A DNA stretch of 64,000 nt from positions 1,364,001 to 1,428,000 of the forward strand of contig OZ255629.1 of the NCBI GenBank assembly GCA_965276785.1, read 5' to 3'. The stretch comes from LMUY01 sp965276785 (lineage in GTDB: Bacteria; Pseudomonadota; Alphaproteobacteria; Acetobacterales; Acetobacteraceae). The notes beneath the pieces are model-generated. The model did not search any database. It saw only the letters and a program-made list of their open reading frames with translations, and had not been told where the DNA came from. The position numbers were made by a program, and so were the translations under genes. Below, piece after piece: positions 31,351-39,472 of the stretch (positions are counted from its first letter, which is position 1; every line of letters starts with the position of its first letter).

Positions 31351-31877
31351 TACTTTGTTTATCGACCGTTTCGAACGCCTTAATAGGGATCAGGTTGGTA
31401 TCTGCTCACGTTTATACTAGTACAGACTATGGTTTTTCTGTCGATATTCCTCGTCAGAAGAACGTCTGTTTTTCAGTGCCGCCTGATAGCAATGACGGTG
31501 TCATCGTCGGCATCGCGGCCAACCGGCATGCCTGCCCTAATTTACGGCAACTTGACCAAATAAGAATATTTGGAGCTTTTAATATTCCATACGACGCTGC
31601 TAATACGACAAGCTTGGCAGAATTAATCTGCAGTAAACGAGGCTTTACAATGTCCGACATTCATATTCAAAATCACATTCTTGCACGATGCAACAACGTG
31701 AAAGTTCCCCATGGAACGCAGTTTTCGACCCTATTCTTGCGCGAAATACCAGGTTCAGATCGAGAATCTTGGGTGTATTACACGTTTTACGTTACTGCCG
31801 CAGCGTCTGACGAAAGAGTTATGCTTGATTTGCTAAAGGACTTGCTCCTTTCGTTTAAAGAGCTACCTTACCATTGA
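31329..31877 (+). CDS. Small exported protein of unknown function (putative immunity partner)
   Basis: 182 aa from the ATG at 31329, which overlaps the end of the lysozyme-like gene by 22 bp, so translation is probably coupled. The N-terminus (KYATLILCLSTVSNALIGI) is a signal peptide or anchor. The mature part has four cysteines and a VCFSVPPDS stretch. It has clearly lower GC than the chromosome. No family recognised. Position directly after a peptidoglycan-hydrolase-like gene and the export signal fit a periplasmic immunity protein, which is inference only. Confidence 0.72.
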   Translation: MAKYATLILCLSTVSNALIGIRLVSAHVYTSTDYGFSVDIPRQKNVCFSVPPDSNDGVIVGIAANRHACPNLRQLDQIRIFGAFNIPYDAANTTSLAELICSKRGFTMSDIHIQNHILARCNNVKVPHGTQFSTLFLREIPGSDRESWVYYTFYVTAAASDERVMLDLLKDLLLSFKELPYH

Positions 31878-31929
31878 TTTGAACGATCACGGATAGTCCG
31901 CCTCTGTGCCACGCGCTGATAGTAATTGC

Positions 31930-32077
31930 TCACCTTGGTTCGCAGGCCGCCCCGCTGGGCAGTGCGTCCTGAACTGCGGCGAGCACGGTTCCGCCGCGTG
32001 TCTTTGCCGTGCTGACGACCGATCGGCGCGTCCTTCTCCGCATGGGTCAGTCTGCCGAGGTCTATGTCGGGGGTCAC
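31930..32077 (-). mobile_element. IS66-like transposase remnant (internally deleted)
   Basis: On the minus strand a GTG at 32077 opens DLGRLTHAEKDA, which resembles the start of IS66-family transposases (HAEKDALI). After about 19 codons the neighbouring frame continues as SVVSTAKTRGGTVLAAVQDAL and stops at 31930, resembling the IS66 C-terminus (RSYxxTARKxG...ALR). The two ends appear fused by a large deletion. No terminal repeats identified. Assigned from remembered family patterns. Confidence 0.5.
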
Positions 32078-32131
32078 AACGACGGTGAATCGAGCCGCTC
32101 GTCACCGCGTCAACCACTTTCTGCTTCCTGA

Positions 32132-32580
32132 CCCGGCACGGGCGCCGGTCAGGCGATCAGCCGGGGTGAGCAGTTGCATCAGGCTGAGGGTGGCAAGTAT
32201 AACATTGTTTATGGTGGAAGCGCGTTTTCTGACTTCTCATGTTACCCCACCACAAATGCCGCTGGGGCTATCAAATTGCCCCAGGAATCTACGCGATCTT
32301 ATCCCACATGCTAGGCCTAACCGATTTTTCGCCGGCTACGCAAGACCTATTGGCGACCGAGCGGCTTATTCAACTTGGCGTGGTCGCCAATTTGCAAAAC
32401 GGACAATTAGATGCAGCGATAAACGCTACCGCCCATGTTTGGGCAGCAGTACCTTTAGGAGCGGGAAGTCAGGACCATTCTTTTTACCCCTTCAGTACTG
32501 GACCAAAAGCTGGCACACTCCAGCCTAGTCTTCCGTATGCCAGCTTTGTTCAGGCTTACCATAGCCATGGGGGCCAATGA
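32132..32580 (+). pseudogene. Degenerate phage-type lysozyme (lambda R/GH104-like), frameshifted
   Basis: One frame (from 32132, after a stop) encodes GEQLHQAEGGKYNIVYGGSAF and runs to TTNAAG at 32266. A missing base in GGGGC (32264-32268) moves the match to the next frame: YQIAPGIYAILSHMLGLTDFSPATQDLLA, then WAAVPLGAG, stopping at 32580. Together these follow the lambda-endolysin pattern (EGx...GG..FSxxS, AAGxYQI, LGLxDFSPxxQD, WASLP), with the candidate catalytic Glu in AEGG. No convincing start codon, so it is probably 5'-truncated by the IS66-like remnant. It directly abuts the next gene. Confidence 0.72.
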
Positions 32581-32955
32581 ATGTCTCACGCATCGATCAG
32601 AGTACTGACTTGGCTGGCGTGCTTCCTGGCCCTAACATTGCAAGCGTTTCATGCACAGGGTAACGCAGGAGAAAGAGTTATTTTGCCTCTTGATATAGTT
32701 GGACATAGCTACAGCGCGATAAGGATGTCTTTAATAGTTAAAGGTTACGTTCCCCTAGCCCAAAAAAGCCCGTCTATTTGTTTCGAAGAGCAGGCTGAAA
32801 TATGCTCTGCTTTCCCGGAGACACAAGGATGCGCAATCGACTACAACACACCATGCAGATTTGATTGGAAAACTCCTGATGGAAGTGAGTTTTATGTAAT
32901 CACAAAAGGCGATACAGTAGCCAATCTTACCGTTCTTGGTTATAGTTCAGAGTAG
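32581..32955 (+). CDS. Small exported protein of unknown function (second putative immunity partner)
   Basis: 124 aa, ATG at 32581 immediately after the stop of the lysozyme-like remnant. The N-terminal SIRVLTWLACFLALTLQAFHAQG is a signal peptide (central hydrophobic run, HAQ-G site). The mature ~100 residues contain four cysteines (ICFEEQAEICSAFPETQGC, NTPCRF). GC is low, like the neighbouring island genes. No family recognised. The hydrolase-then-exported-protein order repeats that at 30.1-31.9 kb. Confidence 0.68.
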   Translation: MSHASIRVLTWLACFLALTLQAFHAQGNAGERVILPLDIVGHSYSAIRMSLIVKGYVPLAQKSPSICFEEQAEICSAFPETQGCAIDYNTPCRFDWKTPDGSEFYVITKGDTVANLTVLGYSSE

Positions 32956-33065
32956 AGTCTAACATATCGACGCGTCTTGGTCCTAATAGCAGCCTTCTGC
33001 TGGCTGCCATTTGGTGAGCATATAGTCATCGAGAGCTTGGAGTGGTTCAGTTCAGCAACGTGTAA

Positions 33066-33378
33066 GAGCCTAAAAAACAGGTTGAGTGATTTCAGTAGGT
33101 TGTGATTTCGTAGGTTTGCGAGACACGACAGAGCCACGGATGGCCTGGACTGAAATCACTCGCCCGCAGTATCGGCGGGCGAACCGGCGCTATGCAAGCG
33201 ATCTGACCGACGCTGAATGGGCGCTGGTCGAGCCATTCATGCCCAAGGCGTCGCGGCTTGGACGGCCGCGCAAGACCGATTTGCGGCAGGTCTTGGACGG
33301 CTTGCTTTATGTCGTCTCGACCGGGTGTCAGTGCGGCAACTGCCACGAAATGTCCCGCCATACTCGACCGTGCAGCGT
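33066..33378 (+). mobile_element. Truncated IS5-family element (5' part only)
   Basis: The probable left end is gagcctaaaaaacaggttgag at 33066. The transposase starts at the ATG 33140 (MAWTEITRPQYRR), followed by YASDLTDAEWALVEPF and DGLLYVVSTGCQ, typical of the IS5/IS1031 group. At 33331 one G is missing (tgtcagtgcgg), after which the next frame gives WRQLPRNVPPYSTVQR. Homology ends abruptly at 33378. Catalytic residues and the right end are missing, so the element is dead. Confidence 0.85.
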
Positions 33379-33467
33379 GCAGAATGGCCGTGAGCATGGC
33401 CAGCATGTCCGTGACCAGGCCCGGCGTGCCCGTGTCCTTGGCCTCCATGCGTCGCCGATCTGCTCAT
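33379..33467 (-). pseudogene. His-rich N-terminal fragment cut by the IS5 remnant
   Basis: From the ATG at 33467 on the minus strand the frame reads MSRSATHGGQGHGHAGPGHG and on to HAGHAHGHS. It then runs into IS5 sequence at 33378. Such His/Gly leaders occur in metal-handling proteins such as cation diffusion facilitators. Only about 29 codons remain, so this is a tentative relic of a disrupted gene. Confidence 0.3.
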
Positions 33468-33575
33468 ATCGCCCCTCAAACTGTCCACCCTGGGCTTAAA
33501 ACAAGGCAAGCAGAAGTCGCAATAGTATGCCAAAGAGCGGACATCCAAACCGTGTTTGGGCGCAAATCACTCCGT

Positions 33576-34385
33576 TCACACCGTGAACTGCTCCGTGATA
33601 ATCCGCTCCGACAGCGCCGTATCCGGGTCGAACAGCACCGTCCATTGCAGCGAGCGGTCCTCGCACACGTGCACCGACACCACCTCGCGCACCTCGAACG
33701 CGTCCGCCACCGCCGCAACCGGGCGCTTGTCCGGCTCCAATACCTCGAACAGCACCTGCGCCGTGCTCGGCAGCAGCGCGCCACGCCAGCGGCGCGGACG
33801 GAAAGCGCTGATTGGCGTCAGCGGCAGCAGGTTGGCCGACAGCGGGATGATCGGGCCATGCGCCGACAAATTGTAAGCCGTGGACCCGGCCGGGGTGGAA
33901 ACCAGCACGCCGTCGCAGATCAGCGCGTCCAGCCGCACGCGGCCATCCACCGAAATGCGAATTTTTGCCGCCTGCCGCAATTGCCGTAGCAGGCTCACCT
34001 CGTTCAGCGCCACCGCCTCCTGCACCGCGCCCGATTGCGTCACCGCGTGCATGCGCAGCGGGTGCAGCAGGGCCGCCTGGCTCTCGGCCAGCCGGCGCGG
34101 CAGGTCCGCCTCGTTGTAGGCGTTCATCATGAACCCCACCGAGCCGCAATTCATGCCATAGACCGGCGTGCCCCTCCCAGTGAGGGCATGCAGCGTCTCC
34201 AGCAGGTGGCCGTCGCCTCCGAGCGCCACGACCGCCTGTGCCGAGTCGAGCGGGGCATTGCCATAGGCCGCCATCAGCCGCTCGCGGCTTTCCGCCGCCA
34301 CTGCGGTATGGGCCGCGACGAAGGCGATGCGTTCCACCGGGGGTTCGAGCGTGTTGGCTTCTGCCGGCAGGACGGTCGCGCTCAT
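33576..34385 (-). CDS. nadK: NAD kinase
   Basis: Phosphorylates NAD to NADP in the cytoplasm. 269 aa from the ATG at 34385. The GGDG motif (56-59, ALGGDGHLLETLH), GMNCGSVGFMMN, the NEVSLLRQ motif and DGVLVSTPAGSTAYN are all intact. An in-frame upstream extension (to 34589) is unconserved and was rejected. It borders the degraded accessory island. Confidence 0.95.
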   Translation of the reverse strand: MSATVLPAEANTLEPPVERIAFVAAHTAVAAESRERLMAAYGNAPLDSAQAVVALGGDGHLLETLHALTGRGTPVYGMNCGSVGFMMNAYNEADLPRRLAESQAALLHPLRMHAVTQSGAVQEAVALNEVSLLRQLRQAAKIRISVDGRVRLDALICDGVLVSTPAGSTAYNLSAHGPIIPLSANLLPLTPISAFRPRRWRGALLPSTAQVLFEVLEPDKRPVAAVADAFEVREVVSVHVCEDRSLQWTVLFDPDTALSERIITEQFTV

Positions 34386-34401
34386 AAGGCGGGCAAAGCG
34401 G

Positions 34402-34788
34402 CTAGTTCGGGCCGAGCCGGGGCTCGGACCGCAGCGCCCGATCGGGTGCCACTCGGCGGTTCGACGGGGGCGCCGGGCTGTCGGGCGGCGCGGGCCGGGG
34501 CGGCAAGGGCGGCCGGGGCGCGTCTTGCCAGGCCGCACGCACGGGCGGCGGCAACTCCGGCTCGGGCTCGAACTCCACGCGGCCGACATCCGGCAAGCGC
34601 AAGGCTAGGCTACGGATGTCGTGCTGGATGTCATCCAGCCGGGCTTCCAACCCATCGAGCCGGCCCTTCAGCCCGAACACGCTGAACGGCATCAGCAGGA
34701 AGGCGAGCAGGAACAGCACGGCGACGCTGACGATGACGAAGCTAGCCCAAGGGGGTGCCCAGTCGGGAAGCGTGAACGGCAATGCCAT
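34402..34788 (-). CDS. Membrane-anchored coiled-coil/proline-rich protein of unknown function
   Basis: 128 aa. One membrane helix (about residues 15-38, ASFVIVSVAVLFLLAFLLM), then a short coiled coil (LDGLEARLDDIQHDIRSLALRL), then a proline-rich basic tail. No motif recognised. 17 bp upstream of nadK in the same direction and divergent from phnW. Confidence 0.7.
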   Translation of the reverse strand: MALPFTLPDWAPPWASFVIVSVAVLFLLAFLLMPFSVFGLKGRLDGLEARLDDIQHDIRSLALRLPDVGRVEFEPEPELPPPVRAAWQDAPRPPLPPRPAPPDSPAPPSNRRVAPDRALRSEPRLGPN

Positions 34789-34872
34789 GGCGCGAAGGCT
34801 AGCCGAGCGGGAGCATAGAGGCTAGTTGCATTGGCTTGAATGCGGACGGTGCGACGCGGAGGGTGTGTCACC

Positions 34873-35988
34873 ATGAAGCTGCTGATCCCGGGCCCCGTGT
34901 CCACCCAGGCCGCGGTGCGCGCCGCCGCGGCGCAGGATTTCGCGCCCTGGGACCACGATTTCCGCCCGCTGAACGAGGCCGTCCGCGCGAAGCTGCTGGC
35001 CGTGGCGGGCACCGATGCGACGCGTCATGCCACGCTGCCGCTGCAGGGATGTGGCCACTTCGCCGTGGAGGCGGCGATTCGCACCTTCGTGCCGGCGGGC
35101 GGCCGCGTGCTGGTTCCGGCCACCGGGGCCTATGCCGGGCGTGCCGTGCGGCTGGCGCGGGAAGTGGGGCAGGAGGTACTGACCTTGCCGGTGCCCGACG
35201 CCGCCCGCGCCGCCCCGGCAGCGCTCGAGGCCGCGCTCCGCGCTGACCCGGCCATCACGCACGCCATCCTGGTCTATAGCGAGACCAGCACCGGCATCGT
35301 GCACGACGTGACGGAGCTGGCCCGCGCCGCCGGGCGGGCAGGGCGGCGGGTGATCGTGGATGCCGTGTCGGCGTTCGGCGCCCTGCCGCTGCACCTGCGG
35401 GACCTGCCGATGGTGGACGCGGCGGTGTTCACCGCCAACAAGTGCCTGGAAGGGCTGCCGGGGTTGGCCTTCGCGATCTCGCCCTGCGAGCGGCTGCTGG
35501 CCTGCCAGGGACGGGCGCGGAGCTGGTCGTTCGACCTGGCCGATATCTACCAGCACGGACACCGGGTCGGCTCCGGCAGTTTCCGGTTCACGCCGCCCGC
35601 GCAGGTGCTGGCGGCGCTCGATGTGGCGCTGGATTTGCTCGCGGCGGAAGGGGGGCGTGAGGCTCGGCTGGCGCGCTATACCGCCAACATGCGGGCGCTG
35701 TATCGCGGCGTGCAGCAGCTCGGGCTGCGGCCCTATCTGTCGGAGGCGGTGCAGGGCCCGGTCGTGGTCAACGTGCACGCGCCGGATCATCCGGCCTGGT
35801 CGCTGCAGGGCTTCGTCGATGCGCTGAAGGCGCGGGGCTACCTGATCAGCAACTTCTATGACACCGCCCTACCATCGTTCCGGATCGGCTGCATTGGCGC
35901 CGTCACCCCGGCGGACATGGCCGGCGCGGTGCAGGCCATGGGCGAGGCGTTGCGCGGCATGGGCATCGCGCTGGCGCGGGCAGCCTGA
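34873..35988 (+). CDS. phnW: 2-aminoethylphosphonate--pyruvate transaminase-like class V aminotransferase
   Basis: 371 aa from the ATG at 34873 with ribosome binding site ggaggg. PLP-lysine is Lys190 in TANKCLEGLPG, matching the SANKCxxGVPG motif of PhnW. LIPGPVST at the N-terminus, LQGCGHFAVEAA, YSETSTGI and the C-terminal SFRIGCIG also fit. In the family this converts 2-aminoethylphosphonate and pyruvate to phosphonoacetaldehyde and alanine. No phnX/phnA/phnY gene is nearby. Instead its stop overlaps fhs (TGATG), so a different amino donor is possible. Confidence 0.85.
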   Translation: MKLLIPGPVSTQAAVRAAAAQDFAPWDHDFRPLNEAVRAKLLAVAGTDATRHATLPLQGCGHFAVEAAIRTFVPAGGRVLVPATGAYAGRAVRLAREVGQEVLTLPVPDAARAAPAALEAALRADPAITHAILVYSETSTGIVHDVTELARAAGRAGRRVIVDAVSAFGALPLHLRDLPMVDAAVFTANKCLEGLPGLAFAISPCERLLACQGRARSWSFDLADIYQHGHRVGSGSFRFTPPAQVLAALDVALDLLAAEGGREARLARYTANMRALYRGVQQLGLRPYLSEAVQGPVVVNVHAPDHPAWSLQGFVDALKARGYLISNFYDTALPSFRIGCIGAVTPADMAGAVQAMGEALRGMGIALARAA

Positions 35989-37649
35989 TGCGCAGCGACA
36001 TCGAGATCGCCGACACCACCCCGTTGCGCCCTATCGCCGAGGTGGCGTCGGAGCTGGGGGTCACGGCGGACGAACTGCTGCCCTATGGCCGCCACAAGGC
36101 GAAGATCAGCTTCGAGGCGGTCCGCAGGGTGGAGGAGGAGGGGGACGGCGCGCTGGTGCTCGTCACCGGCATCAGCCCCACTCCGGCGGGCGAGGGCAAG
36201 ACCACCACCACGATTGGCCTGGGGGATGCGCTGCGCCGGGCCGGGCAGCGGGTGGCGATCTGCTTGCGCGAACCGTCGCTGGGGCCGTGCTTCGGCAGCA
36301 AGGGCGGCGCGACCGGGGGCGGGATGTCGCAGGTGGCGCCGATGGCGGAGATCAACCTGCATTTCACCGGCGACTTCCACGCCATCACCAGCGCCAACAA
36401 CCTGCTCGCCGCCATGCTGGACAACCATGTGTATTGGGGCAACGAGCTGGGGATTGACACGCGCCGGGTGAGCTGGCGGCGCGCGCTGGACATGAACGAC
36501 CGGGCGCTGCGCGACGTGGTGCAGGGCCTGGGCGGCCCGGCCAATGGCGCCCCGCGGCAGGACGCGTTCGACATCACGGTGGCCTCCGAGGTGATGGCGG
36601 TGTTCTGCCTGGCGCGCGACCTTGCGGACCTGCAGGCGCGGCTCGGCCGCATGATCGTGGCGCCCGGCCGCGCTGGCCCGGTGACGGCGCGGGAGCTGCA
36701 GACCGACGGCGCCATGGCCGCGTTGCTGCGCGACGCGCTGCAGCCAAACCTGGTGCAGACGCTGGAGGGCACGCCGGCGCTGGTGCATGGCGGCCCGTTC
36801 GCCAACATCGCGCATGGCTGCAACTCGGTGATGGCCACCCGGCTGGGGCTGAAGCTGGCCGACGTGGTGGTGACGGAGGCCGGGTTCGGCGCTGACTTGG
36901 GCGGCGAGAAGTTCCTCGACATCAAGTGCCGCAGCGCGGGGTTGCGCCCCGCGTGCTGCGTGGTGGTCGCGACGGTGCGGGCGCTGAAAATGCATGGCGG
37001 GGTGGCGAAGTCGGATTTGGTTCGAGAGGATGTCGCGGCCGTGACTCGGGGGCTGTCGAACTTGCAGCGCCACGTCGCAAACATGGCCAAGTTCGGCCTG
37101 CCGGTGGTGGTGGCGTTCAACCGCTTCACCGGCGACACGGAGGCGGACTACGCCGCCATCCGCGCCGGCTTGCCCGGTGTGGAGGTGGTGGTGTGCTCGC
37201 ACTGGGCGGACGGCTCGGCTGGAGCCCAAGCGCTGGCGGCGGCGGTGCTGCGGCGGCTGGACACCGGCGAGGCGGAGTATCGGCCGCTCTATCCCGACGA
37301 CCTCGGACTGGCCGACAAGCTGCGGCTGATCGCGCGCGAAATCTACGGCGCGGCGGACGTGTCGCTGCCGCCCGCGGTGGGCAAGCGGCTGGCGGAGTGG
37401 GAGCGGGCGGGCTACGGCCGGCTGCCGGTTTGCATCGCCAAGACGCAGTATAGTTTCAGCGCCGACCCCACGTTGCTGGGCGCGCCGTCTGGCCACATCC
37501 TGCCAGTGCGTGAGGTGCGGCTGTCCGCCGGGGCGGGCTTCGTGGTGGCGGTGTGCGGCGACATCATGACGATGCCCGGCCTGCCGCGCCGGCCTGCCGC
37601 CGAGCGGGTCGGGCTGGACGAGCAGGGACGGATCGCCGGGCTGTTCTGA
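35988..37649 (+). CDS. fhs: Formate--tetrahydrofolate ligase
   Basis: ATP-dependent synthesis of 10-formyl-THF from formate. 553 aa, normal length. The P-loop TPAGEGKT (65-72), REPSLGPCFGSKGGATGGG, NLHFTGDFHAI and EAGFGADLGGEKF are family hallmarks. Translationally coupled to phnW. Together with folD and gcvTHP in this window it supplies the one-carbon folate pool. It ends 7 bp from the convergent FAH gene. Confidence 0.97.
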   Translation: MRSDIEIADTTPLRPIAEVASELGVTADELLPYGRHKAKISFEAVRRVEEEGDGALVLVTGISPTPAGEGKTTTTIGLGDALRRAGQRVAICLREPSLGPCFGSKGGATGGGMSQVAPMAEINLHFTGDFHAITSANNLLAAMLDNHVYWGNELGIDTRRVSWRRALDMNDRALRDVVQGLGGPANGAPRQDAFDITVASEVMAVFCLARDLADLQARLGRMIVAPGRAGPVTARELQTDGAMAALLRDALQPNLVQTLEGTPALVHGGPFANIAHGCNSVMATRLGLKLADVVVTEAGFGADLGGEKFLDIKCRSAGLRPACCVVVATVRALKMHGGVAKSDLVREDVAAVTRGLSNLQRHVANMAKFGLPVVVAFNRFTGDTEADYAAIRAGLPGVEVVVCSHWADGSAGAQALAAAVLRRLDTGEAEYRPLYPDDLGLADKLRLIAREIYGAADVSLPPAVGKRLAEWERAGYGRLPVCIAKTQYSFSADPTLLGAPSGHILPVREVRLSAGAGFVVAVCGDIMTMPGLPRRPAAERVGLDEQGRIAGLF

Positions 37650-37656
37650 CCCGGGG

Positions 37657-38664
37657 TCAATCGCCCGCCGCGCGTTTGCGGATGCGGTTGCGCAGGATGC
37701 CGATCCGCTCGACCTCGAGTTCGACCACGTCGCCCGGGTTGAGGAAACGCGCGTGCTCCAGCCCGCAGCCATCGCCGACCGTGCCCGAGCCGAAGAACTC
37801 GCCGGCGACCAGCGTCTCAGACCGCGATACATGGGCGATGCAATCCTCGAAGCGCCACTTCATCTCGCCCGAATTGCCGCGGCCGCGCTCCTCGCCGTTG
37901 ACGCGCACGATCATGGTTAGGTTATACGGGTCGGTCAGCTCGTCCGCCGTCACCAGGCATGGCCCCATAACGTTGCCGCCATCGAAATCCTTGCCCTTTC
38001 CTGGGCCGAGTTGGCCCGGCATCTCCTTGGTCTGCTCGTCGCGGGCGGAGAAGTCGTTGAAGATGGTGTAGCCGAAGATATGCTGGAGGGCGTCCTGCTT
38101 GCGAATGTCGCGGCCTCCCGGGCCGATATAGGCGCCGAACTCCAATTCGTAGTCCATTTGCTCGGAGTAGTGCGGCCACTCCACGTCCTGGTCGTGACCG
38201 ACCACGATCAGGCGGTTTGGATGGTAGAAAATCGGCCGCTCATACCAAGTCTTGGGTACGGTCAACACGCCGCCCTGCTCCATCTCGGCAAGGGCAGCCG
38301 CCGGGTCGGCAGATTGCTGTGAGCGGATCCGCCGCATTTGCTCGAACGATTGCACCAGATGCTTTTCGAAGCACAGGAAGTCCCGCATCTGCGGCGGCCG
38401 CGGGATCGGCGCCAGCAGCTTGACCCCTTGGCGCGGCAGAACCGCCGGCCCCGTCATGGACCGGGCGGCAGCAAGCGTCTCCTCCGCCAAGGCCAGCGCT
38501 GTTGCCCCGCCTTCGGCAATCGCGAGCACGCTGCCCAGATGGGGTGAGGCGGTTCGGCCGGAACTGGTATAGGCCTGTTGCAGGTGGACCACGTGCGAGC
38601 CGTCCTGGGTCAGAGCGCCGGCCGCTGCTGTGCCGTCTTGGGCCTGGAATGTGACGAGCCTCAT
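37657..38664 (-). CDS. Fumarylacetoacetate hydrolase family protein
   Basis: 335 aa with an N-terminal FAH-like domain and a C-terminal catalytic domain. The metal-binding pattern is visible in MDYELEFGAYIGPGG and FNDFSARDEQ, with GSGTVGDGCGLE near the end. Members hydrolyse or decarboxylate ring-cleavage products such as fumarylpyruvate, oxalocrotonate or acylpyruvates. It starts inside the stop of the TetR gene (ATGA), so regulator and enzyme are co-expressed. Substrate unknown; context suggests aromatic or phenolic catabolism. Confidence 0.9.
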   Translation of the reverse strand: MRLVTFQAQDGTAAAGALTQDGSHVVHLQQAYTSSGRTASPHLGSVLAIAEGGATALALAEETLAAARSMTGPAVLPRQGVKLLAPIPRPPQMRDFLCFEKHLVQSFEQMRRIRSQQSADPAAALAEMEQGGVLTVPKTWYERPIFYHPNRLIVVGHDQDVEWPHYSEQMDYELEFGAYIGPGGRDIRKQDALQHIFGYTIFNDFSARDEQTKEMPGQLGPGKGKDFDGGNVMGPCLVTADELTDPYNLTMIVRVNGEERGRGNSGEMKWRFEDCIAHVSRSETLVAGEFFGSGTVGDGCGLEHARFLNPGDVVELEVERIGILRNRIRKRAAGD

Positions 38665-39356
38665 CCTGTTTGCTTCCTTGCTTCGTGGTATTGATTGTGC
38701 GGGCGTTTGCCGGCGCCAAGCGCCGCCACGACGAAGCCCACCAACTGGGCGACAGCGTCGTCGCAGGATTGGCCATCGAGCAAGCCGTTGGACAGCCGCG
38801 CGACGCGCTTCGGGTTGGCCATAGTCAAGGTCAGCATGCCGATAAAGAAGTGGTATGCGCGATGGATTTCGGCGCGTTCGTGGCTGGGCAGCGCTTGCTC
38901 CATGGCGGCCAGGAACTCGCGCGCGATCGGGTCCAGCAAGTCGGTCAGGATGCCGCGCTGCGCCTCTTCCGGGTCGTTCACCTCGCGGGCGATCAGCCGT
39001 GTGTAAAAGCGGCCCTCCTCGGTGTCCCGCAACTCGATCCACGAGCGGGCAAACGCGTCGAGCACCGCCTCCAGAGTGGGCCTGCCGCTGCCGGCCGCCA
39101 AGGCGGCCGCAAGCGCCGCGCGCCGCCGCTCGCTCACCGGGTTCAGGCGGCGCTCGAACACGGCTCGATACAGCAGATCCTTGCTGCCGAAATGATAGCT
39201 GATGAGTGCGATTTGGATCCCCGCCTCCTCGCCGATCTGACGCAACGACACCCCATGATATCCCCGGTCTGCGAACAGCCGCTCTGAGACCGCAAGGATT
39301 TTCGCGCGGGTATGAGCGCCCTTGGAGCCCTCGCGATGGCTGGTTCGCACCGGCAC
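38661..39356 (-). CDS. TetR-family transcriptional regulator
   Basis: 231 aa. The N-terminal helix-turn-helix (about residues 15-62) reads RAKILAVSERLFADRGYHGVS and SYHFGSKDLLYRAV, with RQIGEEAGI as the recognition helix region. The C-terminal ligand domain is longer than minimal and resembles CecR-like TetR proteins. Two GTG starts exist: 39356 abuts the GGAGG, while 39350 has 6-nt spacing and may be the real one. Likely local repressor of itself and the divergent hydrolase/MFS genes. Confidence 0.92.
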   Translation of the reverse strand: MPVRTSHREGSKGAHTRAKILAVSERLFADRGYHGVSLRQIGEEAGIQIALISYHFGSKDLLYRAVFERRLNPVSERRRAALAAALAAGSGRPTLEAVLDAFARSWIELRDTEEGRFYTRLIAREVNDPEEAQRGILTDLLDPIAREFLAAMEQALPSHERAEIHRAYHFFIGMLTLTMANPKRVARLSNGLLDGQSCDDAVAQLVGFVVAALGAGKRPHNQYHEARKQTG

Positions 39357-39366
39357 CCTCCAGATT

Positions 39367-39396
39367 TTTTTAGTCGACTGATAAATATGTTGTCAA
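39367..39396 (-). promoter_or_regulatory. Candidate tetR promoter with overlapping palindromic operator
   Basis: On the minus strand TTGACA (39391-39396) is followed 18 bp later by TAAAAA (39367-39372). An imperfect palindrome TTAGTCGACTGA (39370-39381) overlaps the -10 and is a candidate TetR binding site. The divergent metallo-hydrolase gene starts at 39473. Confidence 0.45.
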
Positions 39397-39472
39397 CCGA
39401 AAGCCCCGCAGGTACTCTGTGCAGAAGGGTCATACGTCAAGGCCCAACGCTGTAGCGAGGGAGCGGTCCACC

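Noticed and set aside
32064..32528. 154-codon plus-strand ORF in the island
   Set aside because: Runs through the lysozyme remnant in the wrong frame; the lysozyme motifs are in the other two frames.
35856..37832. 658-codon minus-strand ORF
   Set aside because: Opposite strand of fhs; Arg/His/Gln-rich translation with no domain.
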